Positions 43,700-57,719 of a DNA stretch of 64,000 nt are shown here, one piece after another (position 1 is the first letter of the stretch; each line of letters starts with the position of its first letter). The position numbers and the translations under genes are program-made. The notes beneath the pieces are model-generated. The model saw nothing but the letters and a program-made list of their open reading frames with translations, ran no database searches and was not told where the DNA came from. The DNA is from Coriaria nepalensis (taxonomy: Eukaryota > Streptophyta > Magnoliopsida > Cucurbitales > Coriariaceae), in contig CP114499.1 in assembly GCA_027186245.1 (NCBI GenBank), positions 3,849,001-3,913,000 of the forward strand. Reading direction: 5' to 3'.

Positions 43700-45200
43700 G
43701 AAAAATAGAAAGAAATAGAAGAAGAAAAGCTTAAGATTGAAGAATGCAGTAGAAGAAATTTGTGAGTATCGTGAATTTGTGAGGAAAAAAATGTTGAAGA
43801 AAAAAATAAAAAATTTGAACAGTTATATTTTATTTTTTTATTCAAAATTTAAAATGGGCAAAAAAATAATTCATTCTTTTTTATTTATTTTTTAAATGCT
43901 GAAATACTAAAAAGAATAGTTTAACCAATTTTTTTTTCCGTATACTAAGCTCTTAAAAAAAATCTAAAACTTGATTATTGGCACAAAATTAAACTGAAAA
44001 TGAAAAAAAAAATCTATAATTTAATTGTATACTTTTACTTTTTATTTTAAATTTGTATTTTAATCTATAGTGAGGAATGAAATATTATAAAATACACTTA
44101 ATTTATCATAAATTAAGTAATTATAATTATATATAAATTTAATTTAATAAATAATATAATATATAAAATTAATATCTATAATTATAATTAACTAATTTTT
44201 AATAAATAAAATCGAGTAAAAAATTCATCATCAAATATTACGGCAAAGTAATATATTCATTCCTAGTCAAATGTAATAGTAAATATGATACTTTAGTCAA
44301 ATCACATAGAGGAATATTCCGCTCCTTAGTTAAAATAAATACTAATTTGTATGTAGAACTTTCTTATTCCATAATTTTTGCTACCTCACTGGTTTAAAAC
44401 TTAGAGTCCATCAGGAAGTCATGTGCATATAGAGGCGTTTTTCCGCGTCGTTTAGTTGCCGAGAAGAGAGACGAGATTGTAATAAATTCTAAAAGAGGGG
44501 TTCGAATTGGGTCTGGCCCAATATGTCCATGTGCGTGGCCCAAAGGGATAAAGCCCAGTCTTGGATCTTACATAGTATAATGTAATGGTTTTACGAGGAA
44601 CCGCATTAACTCCAACAAGTATCTGTACTGTACAGTGTGTGAAGTCATAACGTATTGCAATGAATTGGTTAATTCTCTGAGCAATCACCAGAATCAGGTT
44701 GTTGGCAACTCAACTACTTCCCACAGTTCCCACAGTTACTGACTGTTAAGGTGTGTTTGGATATCCGAATTAGAATAAAATTTCAATCCTAGCATCCAAA
44801 CGCGCCCTTATTAATTTCAACTACATGAAATCAACAATGACTTGTCTATTTTCACCTGAAAACAATCATTTTATTACATATTTTGTTCTTTTCTTTTCTC
44901 TCCTTCCGAGTTTTCTAGCCAACAATCATGCATTAGTTAGTAGTTCATATTCAACATATATTCGTTCTTGAAAATCTAAGACATGATCATCATCAGGTTT
45001 GACTTCCTCGTTCCAAGTAATACTCCCATTTTCTTCAAATCCATGATGAAGATAGAAAATAATTTCTAAATGAAAATGAAATCCGCCAATAAATAAAACA
45101 AATCTTCCTAGTTCTCATCCTCAATCATAGCAAAACAATATATCAATCACCCTTTTTAACTAATTAAAGAGTCCTAAGGCCCTGATAATTAATTAAGAGA
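43700..45200. other. AT-rich intergenic DNA
   Basis: No gene, RNA or clear transposon structure is seen in this interval. Confidence 0.4.
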
Positions 45201-45354
45201 GAGAGTCAGGGATGAGCATTATATCCGTGTTGGATCCTACCCAGTGGAAATGATCAGATATTGATCGGATAATTACCACAAAAAACTAGTTGGATAGAGT
45301 ATCTGATCCGAACTATTTTTACGGGTATCCGACATATTGAATATCATTATAGAA

Positions 45355-45745
45355 TTGGTCGAAGGGTTTTTTACAGGCCGAAGCTCATCAACTTGTAAAG
45401 TAACTCTAAAAGTCGAAGTATGCTTCATAGGTCGAGGCCCTTCGACCAATTGAGTAACTCTAAGGGTCGAAGAGCCCTTCAAAGGTCGAAACCTTTCAAT
45501 ATATAAAGTAACTTTAAGAGTCGACAGACCTTTCACATGTCATTCTATGGTCAAAAGGTCGAAGGCCTCGAGACCTTGAGATGCATAGACTGATTTCCCA
45601 CATGTCGGTCTGTGGTCGAAGAGTCGAAGGTCTTGAAGTCACGAGATGAACAGACCGATATCTTATATATCGGTCTATGATTGAAAGGTCGAAAAGTCGA
45701 AGGATCTTAGAATTGAAAAGTCGAATGATATCTCACAAAATTCGA
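45355..45745. repeat. TCGA-rich tandem repeats
   Basis: Three units of about 55-70 bp (45358-45540, sharing GTAAAGTAACTCTAA and GGTCGAAG) are followed by two units of about 70-80 bp (45548-45700, sharing GGTCGAAG, GACCTTGAGATG-like and ATCGGTCT-like words). The flanks at 45209-45320 and 45970-46035 are rich in GATCGGAT, suggesting a small transposon, but the ends are not clear. Confidence 0.75.
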
Positions 45746-46315
45746 CCCTTCAAACTTCAAAAGGCTTATTCAAGAAAACCATCCAATTCTCTAAAAGTAT
45801 ACGTATATATTTTAACTGATATAAAATCTTACATAAATATATAAAATTAATAAATATATTTATATATACTTAATTTAAATATATACAACTATATATAATT
45901 AAATAATGATAATAATAATTAAAAAAAATCAAATATCTAACCATCCATCCCAACCCTACGCGGATCGAAAGTATTACCTCATATTTTGATCGGATCGGAT
46001 ACCCGATCAGATCAAAATCAATGGATATCTACATGCAACAGGTCAAATCTCGAGAGAGCAACTAAGAAATTATTGCATAATATCATGATTCATATAATTT
46101 TTGTGATTAATTAAATACAATCATATCATTCGGTAGAATCATATATACATAATACAATTTCATTTGTCAGATTATAATAATAATGCATAAGTCATACGGA
46201 CATAATTTCTCGAGAGCAACCCACGAAGACAAAATTGACCAAAATCCTAGAAACCCAAGGCCAAGCCGAAAATATTTACAAAGAAAAATAGTCGAACAGC
46301 ATTAATGTATATTCT

Positions 46316-47748
46316 TCATGAAGCAGGTTGATGAGTTTGAGAAGAAGAATATGGAAATATCCTAGGTTTACCAAGCTGGCACAAGGTAGGTTTGGCGGCA
46401 GAAGCGGTGACAGTGGTAGTGCTGGTGGTGGTGGTGGTGGCGACTCGCTCACAAGAGGGGCACATGGTAAGAGTGGTGGCAGGAAGTTGCATGTAAAAAG
46501 GCTGAGAAGTTTTCAAAGCTCTTAATTCTTGTAGTTCTTTTTGTAACCTCCGATTCTCTTCTGTCAGTGTCTCGCAGCACCTCTTTAAATACTCACAGTC
46601 TACCTCTGTCTGCTTCAACTTTGTCCTGTTACGCATAATATTTTCGCACTAATTAATTTAAATTTCTGTTATCGTTATTTGTTATTCATTAGTACATACA
46701 AAAGAAAAAAAAAATCAAATTATAGAGGCATTATTATTAATAGTAGTATTTAGTATATTACCTTGCTCTTCGGTTTTGAAACCACACTTCTACTTGGCGA
46801 GGACGAAGATTCAACTGCTTTGCCAGTGCAAGTTTCTGCTTCTGCATGTTTTAGAACAATGGACAAATCAAGATTAAATCATGATTAAGCATTAATATGT
46901 TCATTAACTAAGGAGGAAAAAAACGCTTTTAAGTAAAAATTAATAAATTTTATTACGTACAGGATTGAGAGTGCTGTGTTCTTTGAAGCTCTCTTCAAGA
47001 AAAGCAGACTGTTCTTTAGACAGCCTGAGCTTCTTCCGGGTCGACCCGTTTTCTTCATCATCACTCGCTCTAGAACTCGCTCTCTCACTCTCAAACTGAT
47101 CCATATCTCTCTTGTTTCTCCCTCCTCCTCCTCCTCCTCCTCCTCTACCTCCACTTCCGACGCCAAAAATATCCATCTGGAAAGACGACACAGCGCTGTT
47201 AGGAGACGACATGTCGGCTCCTCTATCTTCGGTACCCTCATCCTCCCCAGCCTCCACCCCCACTCCCGGCAACCGGCTCACATCCAACCCCCTCCCTTGT
47301 CCTTCACTCGAACCAGGTTCAGTCATCACTGTAACATCACAAACCCGATTTAGAACTTTAAATTCAATAAATATACAAGTAAATTTAGAGGTTTTTGACA
47401 AGTGGGTGTATGATTACAGTTATCTGCCAGCCATGGAAAAGGAAGGTGAGAATTAATAGAAGACGAGGTACGATGAACCGGAACTAAAGGTAAGAGATTC
47501 AGCTGCTGAACCGGCGGATCTCGATCGTCGTCATCCTCGTAATCGTCATCGTCGTCGGAACTTTGACGGGTGGTCGCCCGTTTGTCTGCGAACGGGTTTA
47601 AAGATCCGAATCCAGTACCTAAACCCATGCAAAACATTTCAACATCCTTAGTATTGCTTTTATTTTCAGCCATCTTGATCGTCTTGTGGTTCTTGTCGAG
47701 AAACTGGAACGGCTTGGGTCCATCTCCAAGGCTTAAAGCTAACTCCAT
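46316..47748 (-). CDS. HAT14: Class II HD-Zip transcription factor, HAT14-like
   Basis: Four exons (47748-47418, 47328-46961, 46841-46762, 46625-46316) encode 362 aa. The start MELALSLGD carries an LxLxL (EAR) repression motif. An acidic region ([11 protein letters not shown]) and a Gly-rich run precede the homeodomain ([28 protein letters not shown] | [27 protein letters not shown] | [18 protein letters not shown]), which continues into the leucine zipper ([18 protein letters not shown]). The CPSCE motif marks subfamily II. Such factors bind CAATSATTG-type sites as dimers and repress transcription, often in shade and auxin responses. An in-frame ATG at 47781 was not used because EAR-first starts are typical. 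A HAT14 next to a TBR-type gene matches my memory of At5g06710/At5g06700. Confidence 0.93.
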
Positions 47749-50085
47749 TTTTGGACGCTTCCGTCGAAGAAAAAAAAACACAGATCAAAGCTTTGAATGA
47801 GAGGGAAAGAAAGTGGGGGAGCTTAGGGTTCTTTAAAAAGACACGAACTGCATTCAAACCCCTTTTTAAATGCAAGCACGCAGGACACGAATACAAAAGG
47901 AATTCTCCTCCCAACACTCCACTTTTTTTATTTATTTAAAATTTAAAATTTATTTAATTTTTTATTTTTTCCAAAATTTTTAATATCTTTTTGCCCCTCT
48001 CTCACGCTCTCTCCTTCTCTCTCACCGACAACAAATCTAAGATTGACAAGCGCACGTGAAAATATTTAATTCTACACCGTTTCATACACGAGAGATTAGT
48101 GTATATAATAGTATCGTATCATATCGTATCGTATCGTATAAAACCTATATTCAGTTTTATGTTGTTATATATGTAAAGAGCAGATAAACTTGTAAAAATT
48201 TCAACTTTTTCGATGACTAACGGGAAAAAGAGTGGCACAAAGCAGCCGAATGTTTCTATTCAAACACAAAAAAATTGGCAAAAATCAAATCACACTCTTA
48301 ATTTATGATCTTCTTCTAATTTAGGTTTAATTTGGATAATTATATGTAATTATATATATATATATATACATATATATTAGTAGATGTCGGATAATCTATA
48401 GCTACCAATTATTGCTTACAACGCACATGAGATGACGATGAATTTTTTACTAAATTAAATATTATATATATATATATTTTTTTTAATTGTATAGAAAATA
48501 ATCATTCTATGCCCACCAAACAAGGGCCAGTCCTTAGTTATGATATCTATGAACAAAATGATTAATTTAATCCAACGGCTCTGTTTGTTTTATATATATA
48601 TATATATATATATATTTTGTTATTAATTAAGATCATCATCATCATCGTCATAATCACGAAATGTTAGAAGGAAGAAAATGATGATCGTGATTATAAAATT
48701 AATAAATTGTTTGGTCTTAGCGAACACAGTAGAGAATCAATTATATTGCCCATTAATATTGTTTTTCTGTTTCATGCCATGCCAATGATGACTATCATCA
48801 TCAAAATCTCAAAATATATTATTATCTTATCTTTTAAGAAAATAATTAATAATAAAAAATATATATTTATATAATATATTATTATATATTTAAGATAATT
48901 TTAATCATTATTTTAATCGAGATATTATTTTTAAATTAATTAATATCAAAGTTTTAAGTTAATTTTAGACATCCGAGTTTAAATTCTTACGAAAGCGGAT
49001 TCCGTTTAAGGGAGTTATTGGGAAGACGGAAAAGATTTAAGATGATTTCAGTGATAATTCTAATTGATATATTATTTTTAAATTAATTATAAATATTATT
49101 TTAAAATATTATAATTATTATAATAAAATTTAATATATTTCCAATATTTTTTTTGGTTTTAAGTATGTAAAGGTGACGTAATTTATAATTGAAATTTCTC
49201 TGATTACTTAGACCGCTGACTAACTCAAGCACAACCCGACTATCTTTTACCGGCTAAAAAGATAGAACGAGACCAGAAAAGTGGAGAAAACAAAAATGGT
49301 AGAAGATAAAGCTAATGACTTATTAATAATATGTAAAGAAAAGAAAAGAAAAAAAGAAGCACGAGATTGGACCAATAATTACATGGTTTTACTTGAGGCA
49401 GACAAGGCGACCACCTTTTACTATTCCAACGAAAAGCGATGTTTTTTTTTTTTTAAAAAAGTAATTAATTGTGAGCTTTTTAATTCAAAGAAATCATCGG
49501 TAATTCAAAATAGTTAAAATTATTTATTTATTTTTGAGAAGAATAAATAAGTTTTTAAATTTAAATAAAATTTAATTATAATATAATGATTTAATAAATA
49601 TTTATATAAATTAAATAAATATATATAATTTTCTCGATAAATCATTTTCCCGATAAGAAGTTAGAGGGGTCAACCATTGCAAGGGTAGGGCTAAAAGTAG
49701 AGGATAAAAACTAGTAAAATGAGTATCCAATGGGATCAAATTTGTTTCATAGGATATATAATCGAATGTTGTTTGAGTATTTTTATGTGAAGTGTTTTTG
49801 TGGGTCCAAATGAATGGGGCGTGGGTTTAGGAGTAGGATATGGGCCTACAATAGTTACACCGACTTACTTATTTATAACCATTAAAAAAAATAAAATATT
49901 AAAAAATAAATAAATAAATAAATAAATAAAAGGAATTGAAAATACACATGTAGAGGATGTGACCAGGTCAGATATGTCATGCTTTTAGGATCCTTGCAAT
50001 TATTGAACTCATGCAGGCTTTAATCATAAGGGATACAAAGATTGAAGATACATGCATACACATACATACATATTAGTATATTAGT

Positions 50086-50126
<41 letters not shown>

Positions 50127-50726
50127 TTATATGGATCTTAAATTTAGGTCAGATTTAGATGAAATTTAATAATTTTGTTAATGATTTAATTAATGAGTTA
50201 ATGAATAGTGATAAGAATAGTTGTTAAGTTATAGTTTTATTTTAATTTAATTTTTTTTAATAATTATATATATATATATATACATATATGATTAAGATAT
50301 GTGTGTGTATGTATGTATGTGAATTATTGGGTGGGACCCTAACAACGTAGGATAAAAGCATTTCCCTAATCAACAATTTATTTGGACAATGGAATCAATC
50401 ATATCGTGATTTTATGAGCTTCTATCACTTATTAAGTCCACGCGACTAATTGGGCATGCCCTACAATATTTGATTAGTTTACTCATATCTATTCTAAATG
50501 TTTTACAAGTACTAATTACACCAATAATCTTAGATTAGGCATCATTAAGTTGGCAGCATTAATAATCAATCATGAAGACACAATGCGAAATATACTCTCC
50601 TTTGTCTTTGTCGAAGCATGTATAATACGTATATATGTATATAAAAGCATGAACCTAAAACGAGAGGGAGGTAGCACAAATAGCTACATATACATATGTA
50701 TATATATTACCATTTATAAGGATTGA
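47749..50726. other. HAT14 promoter and AT-rich intergenic DNA
   Basis: No supported gene. TA microsatellites lie at 48353-48368, 48592-48614 and 50094-50122. A CATCATCATCATCGTCATAATCACGA stretch at 48633-48659 is partly complementary to 48678-48696 and could form a weak hairpin. The first few hundred bases should hold the HAT14 promoter. Confidence 0.4.
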
Positions 50727-52610
50727 TTAAAGTAGTCTGGAATTAAGGAAATGCACATTCCAAGAATACCACAAATCGCTAATCATACGATTTAGAGTGC
50801 GATTGAAGAGACGGGTGGCCGTATCAAAAGCATGAATCCAAAAACGAGAGGGGAGGTTGGCAAGATGAAGACGTGTGAGCTCGGTAGTAACAATATGACG
50901 ATGGCGATATTCAACCATCCCGTTTTGTTGCGGGATATGTGGTACCGTAGCATACCAACTTATACCATATTTATTGAAATAATGTCGAGAGGTTGAAATT
51001 CTCCTCCATCGTCGCCGTAACAATTCCAAATTTTTTGAGAGAAATATGTTTCTACAAGTTGCTTAAATTGTGGAAAAAGTATAACTACCTACTATTTAGT
51101 GTGCAAGGGATAAATTCATTAATATTTAGTGAAGTGATCGATAATAAATACATAAAAGCGGTGACCATCAAGAAATGGAACCCGGCTTAGCCCCCAAACA
51201 TCCGCATACATATATTCAAGGTAAAGCGCGAAGTGAGTAGGTCCCCTTCTCACATGGTCTACAAAGAAGATGGACCCCATTGTGCGATCCTTCACAATGA
51301 AATGAGAGGCATGAAATTCAAGAATAATATCATTCGCTTTAGCAAATTTCTGGACCAAGAGGAATTTTTATAAGCCATCGGAACACATAAAACATTAGAT
51401 AAACGAAAATTCCGTGAAGGAAAATGAAGATTAGATGAACCAATATGAGAGATGTAAACATTTACCATCCGCTATTTGCACTTCATCCATGCCATCATAT
51501 TCCGAGTGAAAAGACAAGTTTCCAAGGTCAGCAGTGAGGTTGTGAGAGGCCTCAGAGTCAAGCAACCAAGAAGACTCATTATGGTGGACGGTAGGAGGGC
51601 AAGTTGCACTATTAACGGTTAGATAAATTTTTTGACAAAAGTTAGTAGTGTGACCCGAAATATGGCAGTATTGACAAATCACGTTGGACCAGCCCGTGCC
51701 ACAAGAATTGGTGTTGTATCGATCATGATTAGGAAAGGAGGAGTGACCATTACCTCTATGAGAGTCACGGCTATGGTGGGAGGAGGAGGGACCGCGAGAG
51801 GAGGTGCAGGAGACCTCATTAGCAATTGCAAGGAGGGATGAGGAAGTGGCTTCAAGACAATGGACATAAGCCTCATGAGCTACAAGAATATTATGCAACT
51901 CTTTAAATCGATATGGATTTTCACGAGCCCGGATGAGAACCGGCAATGTCTCGTTATGCAGCCCCTAGTCCATTTAGAACATAAAGGGTAATATCATCAG
52001 CCGAGAACGGTTGATCAATGCTAGCCAATTCTCAGTTTTTGCCTTATTGCCAATTATCAGTTTTTGCCTGAAATTATTCTGCATAAGTTGCAAGGGTAAT
52101 TGCTGATAAGCATTGATTGCTATCATTGGAAGACCAAGCGGACCAGCTAGTGGTGCACCTTGCGGGACAACGGGTGGGAGAAGCTGTGGGGGAGCTACTA
52201 GTGCCGTTGGTTTAGTAGCAATTCCAGATTGAAGAATTCCAGATTGAAGAAAAGTTCCTAGCCTGATTAGCTGGAGGAGAAGCAGAGCCTGGTGGCGGTG
52301 TAAGGGGAAGCCCATTATTGCCATTGCCGTTGGACATGCTGATTGAAAAGGAAGGAGACACTGCAAAAAAAAAAAAAATTCTCTACAAAATTCTATTTTG
52401 TATATATTATTATCTTCGCTATTATAATACAAATACATGAAGTATTTATATAGAAAAAGGGTGAATAATGACCTAGTACATAATAAGTTATTGTTAGTTA
52501 TTAAACCATAATTAAGGGAGATATTCTTAAGAGTATTTAGAGGCATATATATATTAAGGAAGAGAATCGGATTGAAAATCATTAAATGATACTCTATTAA
52601 AATATGCATG
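50727..52610 (-). mobile_element. Truncated Ty1/copia fragment
   Basis: Minus-strand relics run from an apparent 5' LTR (about 52610-52380) through gag (ATG 52337, MSNGNGNNGLPLTPPPGSAS), zinc knuckle CQYCHISGHTTNFC (about 51680), protease WLLDSEASHNLT (about 51570, with Glu in place of the usual Gly), the integrase start (51358-51119, FAKANDIILEFHASHF, DVWGLSRV, VFIIDHFTKY) and PQQNGMVEYRHRHIV at 51029-50727. It stops before the reverse transcriptase. Stops and frameshifts interrupt it, and no 3' LTR is seen. Confidence 0.85.
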
Positions 52611-54038
52611 CATATTTATTGATTAGGATATAACTATATTTGATAAAAATTTATATTCTTAAATATTTATATATGAGTAATAATATATAGATTAAAAGTT
52701 AATAACTATTCATATTGTTACTTATTACTTGTTAATTAAGTTGATAATTTAAATAATTATTAATTTATCTTATTTTATTTAAAATTAATGTAGAATTGTA
52801 TCGAGATAATATATATTTTATTTGATTATGTTTGAACATATATTGTTGTAGCTAGTAGTCAATGATTAGGGAGAGTTTGACTATTTAACAAGTAACATGT
52901 AGTACCCTTATGACTCAATGATGATGTATGCACCTCAGTTTGAACCCAAAGCTTGATTAGTGAACTAATTAATTATATTATCATTAATAATTATTATTTT
53001 TTATGCTTTTCACGAGACAATGATATATGTACACCGGTGCACGTATACAAAAGGAAAAAGGTATGACACTTCTTTTTACATACAACTTGTCTTTTGTACT
53101 CTTCTTTGTAGCTTTATTTGATTTTCACCTTCAAATTTTCTCTTACAGAGAAGCTCTACTCCAATTTTGCGGTCTATGCAAAATGGAAATGTGAATGAAT
53201 GAATATTTGTTTATATTTGTATAAAATAAATAATAGAATCTATAAGAAACTGATGTAAATAACTACAAGGTTCATATTAATATCAAATTTGACAAATTCT
53301 AATTTTTAAAATTAAAGAAGTTATTTATATCAATTATTTGCGATCTTTGGGAGAGCCGTGGAGGGCAAAAACATCCCGATCATATTATTGTGAGAGTTCA
53401 ATAGTATATAACTCATAATATGACTCGATTTTGAGATTTCTTATATTTATGGAGATATGATTATTATTCGATCGAGAAGACTACTTTTTATAACTTATTA
53501 AAATTGATAAGAAATAGACATCTAACGTGAATAATGATGATGATAGCGTACATACAACAAGAGGGGGAGGAATAATAATGTTTCTCATAATCATAATAAT
53601 GACTCGTGATCATGTGCAATGAGGCCCAGAGGTAAGGAGTGACTGTCTACCAAAAATAGCGGTAGAAATGGTCCAAATGGATGTTATTGCAATTCCAGAA
53701 ATTTACTACAAGGAGGAAGAGATTCTTAGCGTGGGTGGTGGGATGGATGCTGATGAAAATAATTGATGGTCACGTGACTTTTCCGTGATAAAGTAATGAC
53801 AATTGATAAGGGTAAGAGAAAACTAAGATAAACAAGAATGAACAGCCGAAACTTAATCCTCCCCCTAAAGAATATATATATATATATATATTAATTGAAA
53901 TTTTTATTTTTTCAAGAATTAATTTAGTAAATTAATATATATTAATATGTATTAATTGTTAGGCATGACGTCTTGAAAGTATGTGATAAGTATTATTTTA
54001 TGAAATTAATAAAAATAATATTTTTTTTGTATAATTAT
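52611..54038. other. AT-rich intergenic DNA
   Basis: No gene is seen. A TA tract lies at 53873-53891. Confidence 0.4.
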
Positions 54039-55765
54039 TGAGAATATATTATTATTGAATAATCTGTATAAATATCAAAAAATTACAAATTCATTTATAT
54101 AACTATAATCTTGTATTGGTACGAGATGATTAAAATTATATATAATAAATTAAATTATCTGCAACATATTAAAATATAAAATCTTTAATTGATGGTTGCT
54201 AATACGGTCAGCTAACATTATAAATGCAAATGATCTATATCCGAATTACTGATATAGATAGACATGTTAGTGGAGATATTTTATATAATTGAATTATATA
54301 GGACATGACCTTCTATGAATCATATACAAATTAATATGAATCCTGAGTAGTCATGAACTTTTGTTTATGTCAAATGAATCTTTTGATTCACTCGTTACGG
54401 TTTGTCTGTAAAACATGATAAATATTTTTGTTTTGGAGATTCATTGGGATAAGCAGCTGGAAACGTGATTTACAGATATGAAATCCAAATCTTTTTTCAT
54501 AGAAGATTGTATATTGTTTCCCTTGAGAGTTAACTAATTCTAAAACTAAATGATTTTGAGCTCAAAGTTATAATTAAGTTATAAATTCACCGTTCACTAG
54601 TGAATTAATAGTACTTAAGGATAAATAGATAATTAGAGAAGTAAAACGGTAATTTTGACCAAGCTTTAATTATGAATCAATTATTGCACGATTAGATTGC
54701 ATGTAATGATAATACCAAAGAAATACTATAGATTGCTCAGCAATATATTCTATAATTGCAAGAGTGCAATTCCATATTTTTAGTGGAATAATATTGAGAT
54801 TAATAAATTAAATTTATTAGATTAAAAGTTTAATTAATAATCTAATTTATTCGAGTTTAGAATCATAGGTTCATGGTTCTCAGGCTTCCTCTATAAAATA
54901 CTATATATAGTAAGAATGACAAAGGTTGAAAAATGATTTATTTGCAAGAAAATAATTTTCTGGGTAAATTTATAATTATGAGATAATTAATGTCAATTTA
55001 TTAATTAAAATAAAAAGTGCATTTTAATGCTAAATTTCGAAATTCATATATTAAATAATAATATATTTGATTTTGAATTAAATATGTTATATATAATATT
55101 AAATTGATATGAGATACTAATTTAATATTAAGATTAGGTAAGTCAAATTTAAATTAGCTTGAGAAACTAATTTAAAATTCAAATAAGATATGATTTGATT
55201 TAAAATAGGTAATATTCTATTTTAAATAAGATTTGATTTTAATAAGATTTAACTAAATCAAATATATCATTAAAAATATAATATGATTTGAAATATATAA
55301 GATTATATTTTAAATCAGATTTGAAAAGATTTGATCATATTAAAGATATCATCTAATGATTATCTTATCATTTAATATTATAATTGATTCATCAATTTAA
55401 TTAATTTAAAGCATTTAAATTAAATTGAAAAATCTAATGAAACTCTATAAAAATTGTCATCTCATGAAACTATTTAAAGCATGTTTTAATTATTTCATGA
55501 TGTGAAAAAACGAGACTTTTTCACAAAAAGAAAAAGAGAAAATATTGTCATCTCTATGGCCCACATACATCTTAGTATGTTGAAGATCGATATGAAAGAT
55601 TGTGATGTGAGTCTCGTCGAATGATTCGCGTAGGCTAAGGTATGATCTTTTCACATAACTATGAGATTGTATAAAGGATTGGTAAAAGTTTTTATTTTTA
55701 TTTTTTGTTATACACTCAGACCAATAATCATTTCCATTGCGAAATTTTAAACCTATTTTCTAACA
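54039..55765 (+). repeat. Candidate long solo LTR, low confidence
   Basis: A 1.7-kb AT-rich segment ends in TTTTCTAACA after TCCATTGCGAAATTTTAAACC, a wording familiar from the 3' ends of plant copia-type LTRs. It begins near TGAGAATATATT. No matching partner copy or target duplication was found. Confidence 0.3.
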
Positions 55766-57432
55766 TTAATGTAGCTAATTAATTTCATAATTAATTTTAT
55801 GAAACTGAGGGATTAATGTGCATTAATTTATCCGATCGGTTTTCCCACATGAAACCAATAAATTGGCTTCCTCCCTTTTGGTAAAATCATTCAAAAAATA
55901 ATTTCTTACAATGATAGTGTTCGGTAGCTTGAGAGTTTACCAGAAATATTTGGTGTTTTATCCAAGTATTTTTCATTATGTTGTATTTTGGAAGATAGAC
56001 AATCTACGGGCCAAATTTGTTTTAAGGACACTATGAAACTCATAGATTTCGAAATTTTCCTTTCATGAATTTTGCTTGCACAATATTATCACATTTATTT
56101 ATATTTAAATATTATGATTTATGTTATTTAATATTGTATTTTGTGATTACAAATTTCAATAAGTATACTATTATTAACTGCTATTATTAAGAAACTTCAG
56201 ATGAAAGGATTTTAAGAACTACCTTAAGCATAAGTGAAATGATATGAATATCGAAAAGTTGGTTGTTCGACTTCAAATTGAAGAAGACAATCAAAATTCT
56301 AATAAAAAAAGGGTTATTCAATATGAGGCAAAGGCCAATGTTGTGGAATATGGTCAATGTTCCAAAAAGACCGACAAATGATCTAAGTTGGGATCGAAAG
56401 GAGGAGTCTTAAAGAAGCGAACTAAGTTTCAAAGAAAATATTTCAATTGTGACAAGATGGGTCACAGAGCTTCGGATTGTATGCTCTCAAAGAAGAAATC
56501 AAGCCAATAAGCAAATATGACGGAAGACATTACTCAAAATGTCTCGAACCTTGATCTCTCTGCTTAGTTGATTTTGTTTTTTGAGAAAGTTTATTGATGA
56601 GCTTATATGATAAATGAAATGTAATGATCATTTGAGAATTTAATAAAATAAAGCTAGCTATTTTGTTAGTGGCTTGTGTTTTTTTTAATCCATAGCATGT
56701 TAGATTAGAATATGTTAATTATGATTTTATGTATATAATAATTAACATAGATCATATATCAAATTTTCACATGAGAAGAAAAACAAGGTCATTGTTTAAA
56801 TTGGATGTTAAACTTCTTAGTTTAATCCACAGACAAATATGTTCTATTTGAACTGTTTGTGAGAAGATTCAAAACGAATAAATTATAAACATACTCTAGA
56901 GTTTATCATACTCAAAAACAAGAAAATGAATAAGAGGTTAGTAAAATATTGACTTGATAAAAGAGAGAGGACATATGTATTAATATGGCTAATTAACTTC
57001 ATAATTAATTTTATGAAACCGATAGATTAATGTGCATTAATTTATCCGATTGGTTTCTTCCATAAAAATCCTATAAATTGGTCTCCCCTCTTTTGGAAAA
57101 ATAATCATAAAACGATTTCTTTCTCAAATATTCTCTAGAGTTATAAGTTTCAGAATAATAGTATTCGGTAACTTGAAAGTTCGCTGGTAGTATTTGGTGT
57201 TCTAACCAAGTATTTTCATTCTATTATATCCTGAGAGACATACGACATACAGACTAAATCTATTTTAAGGATACTGTGGAAGCTCTTTGGAATTTCCCTT
57301 TTATTAATTTGGTTTGCGAATCTACATTTCTTATATTTTTATTAAGTTATATAATATTATCACTTTTATTTATATTTAAAAATTATGATTTTATGTCATT
57401 TAATATTATATTTTATGATTACAGATTTCAAT
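55766..57432 (+). mobile_element. Short gag-only copia-type LTR element
   Basis: Two direct repeats of about 400-450 bp (55766-56160 and 56977-57432) share GTGCATTAATTTATCCGAT, TATTTGGTGTT and CAAGTATTTT. They flank about 816 bp carrying a gag remnant. A purine-rich AAGAGAGAGGA (56960-56970) sits before the second repeat as a possible polypurine tract. No protease, integrase or reverse transcriptase is present. It is an internally deleted, non-autonomous element. Confidence 0.75.
56243..56569 (+). pseudogene. Copia gag C-terminal remnant
   Basis: Reading from ATG 56243 gives MNIEKLVVRLQIEEDNQNSNK and EAKANVVEYGQ before a stop. In another stretch KFQRKYFNCDKMGHRASDC forms a CCHC zinc knuckle whose first Cys is Tyr, then a stop, then MTEDITQNVSNLDLSA. 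These are typical of copia gag. It is broken by stops. Confidence 0.8.
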
Positions 57433-57676
57433 GAATAAATTATTTATATATATTATTATGTAATTTAATTTTATAAATTATATTTATTATTTTATTTTCT
57501 AATTACTATTTTTATATTACTATATTTTATTTTTCCTATTTACTATTTTTCATGTATTATTATTTTTTATTATTTCTATTTACTGATTTTATAAAGTATT
57601 AAACTTACGGTTACTGTATATTATATTATAGAAATTTGCATAACAAAAAAATTTTCAGAAGTTGGAATCTGTTTTA

Positions 57677-57678
<2 letters not shown>

Positions 57679-57712
<34 letters not shown>
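57679..57712. repeat. (AAT)n microsatellite
   Basis: About eleven uninterrupted AAT units. Confidence 0.9.
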
Positions 57713-57715
<3 letters not shown>

Positions 57716-57719
57716 CAAC

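Noticed and set aside
45273..45536. ORF of 87 codons with repeated STLRVTLxVExxRPxK pattern
   Set aside because: The protein repeat merely mirrors the DNA tandem repeat at 45355-45540; no start context or family support.
46976..47353. Plus-strand ORFs rich in Ser and Pro (46976-47353 and 47112-47456)
   Set aside because: They are antisense to the Gly-rich, acidic part of the HAT14-like gene.
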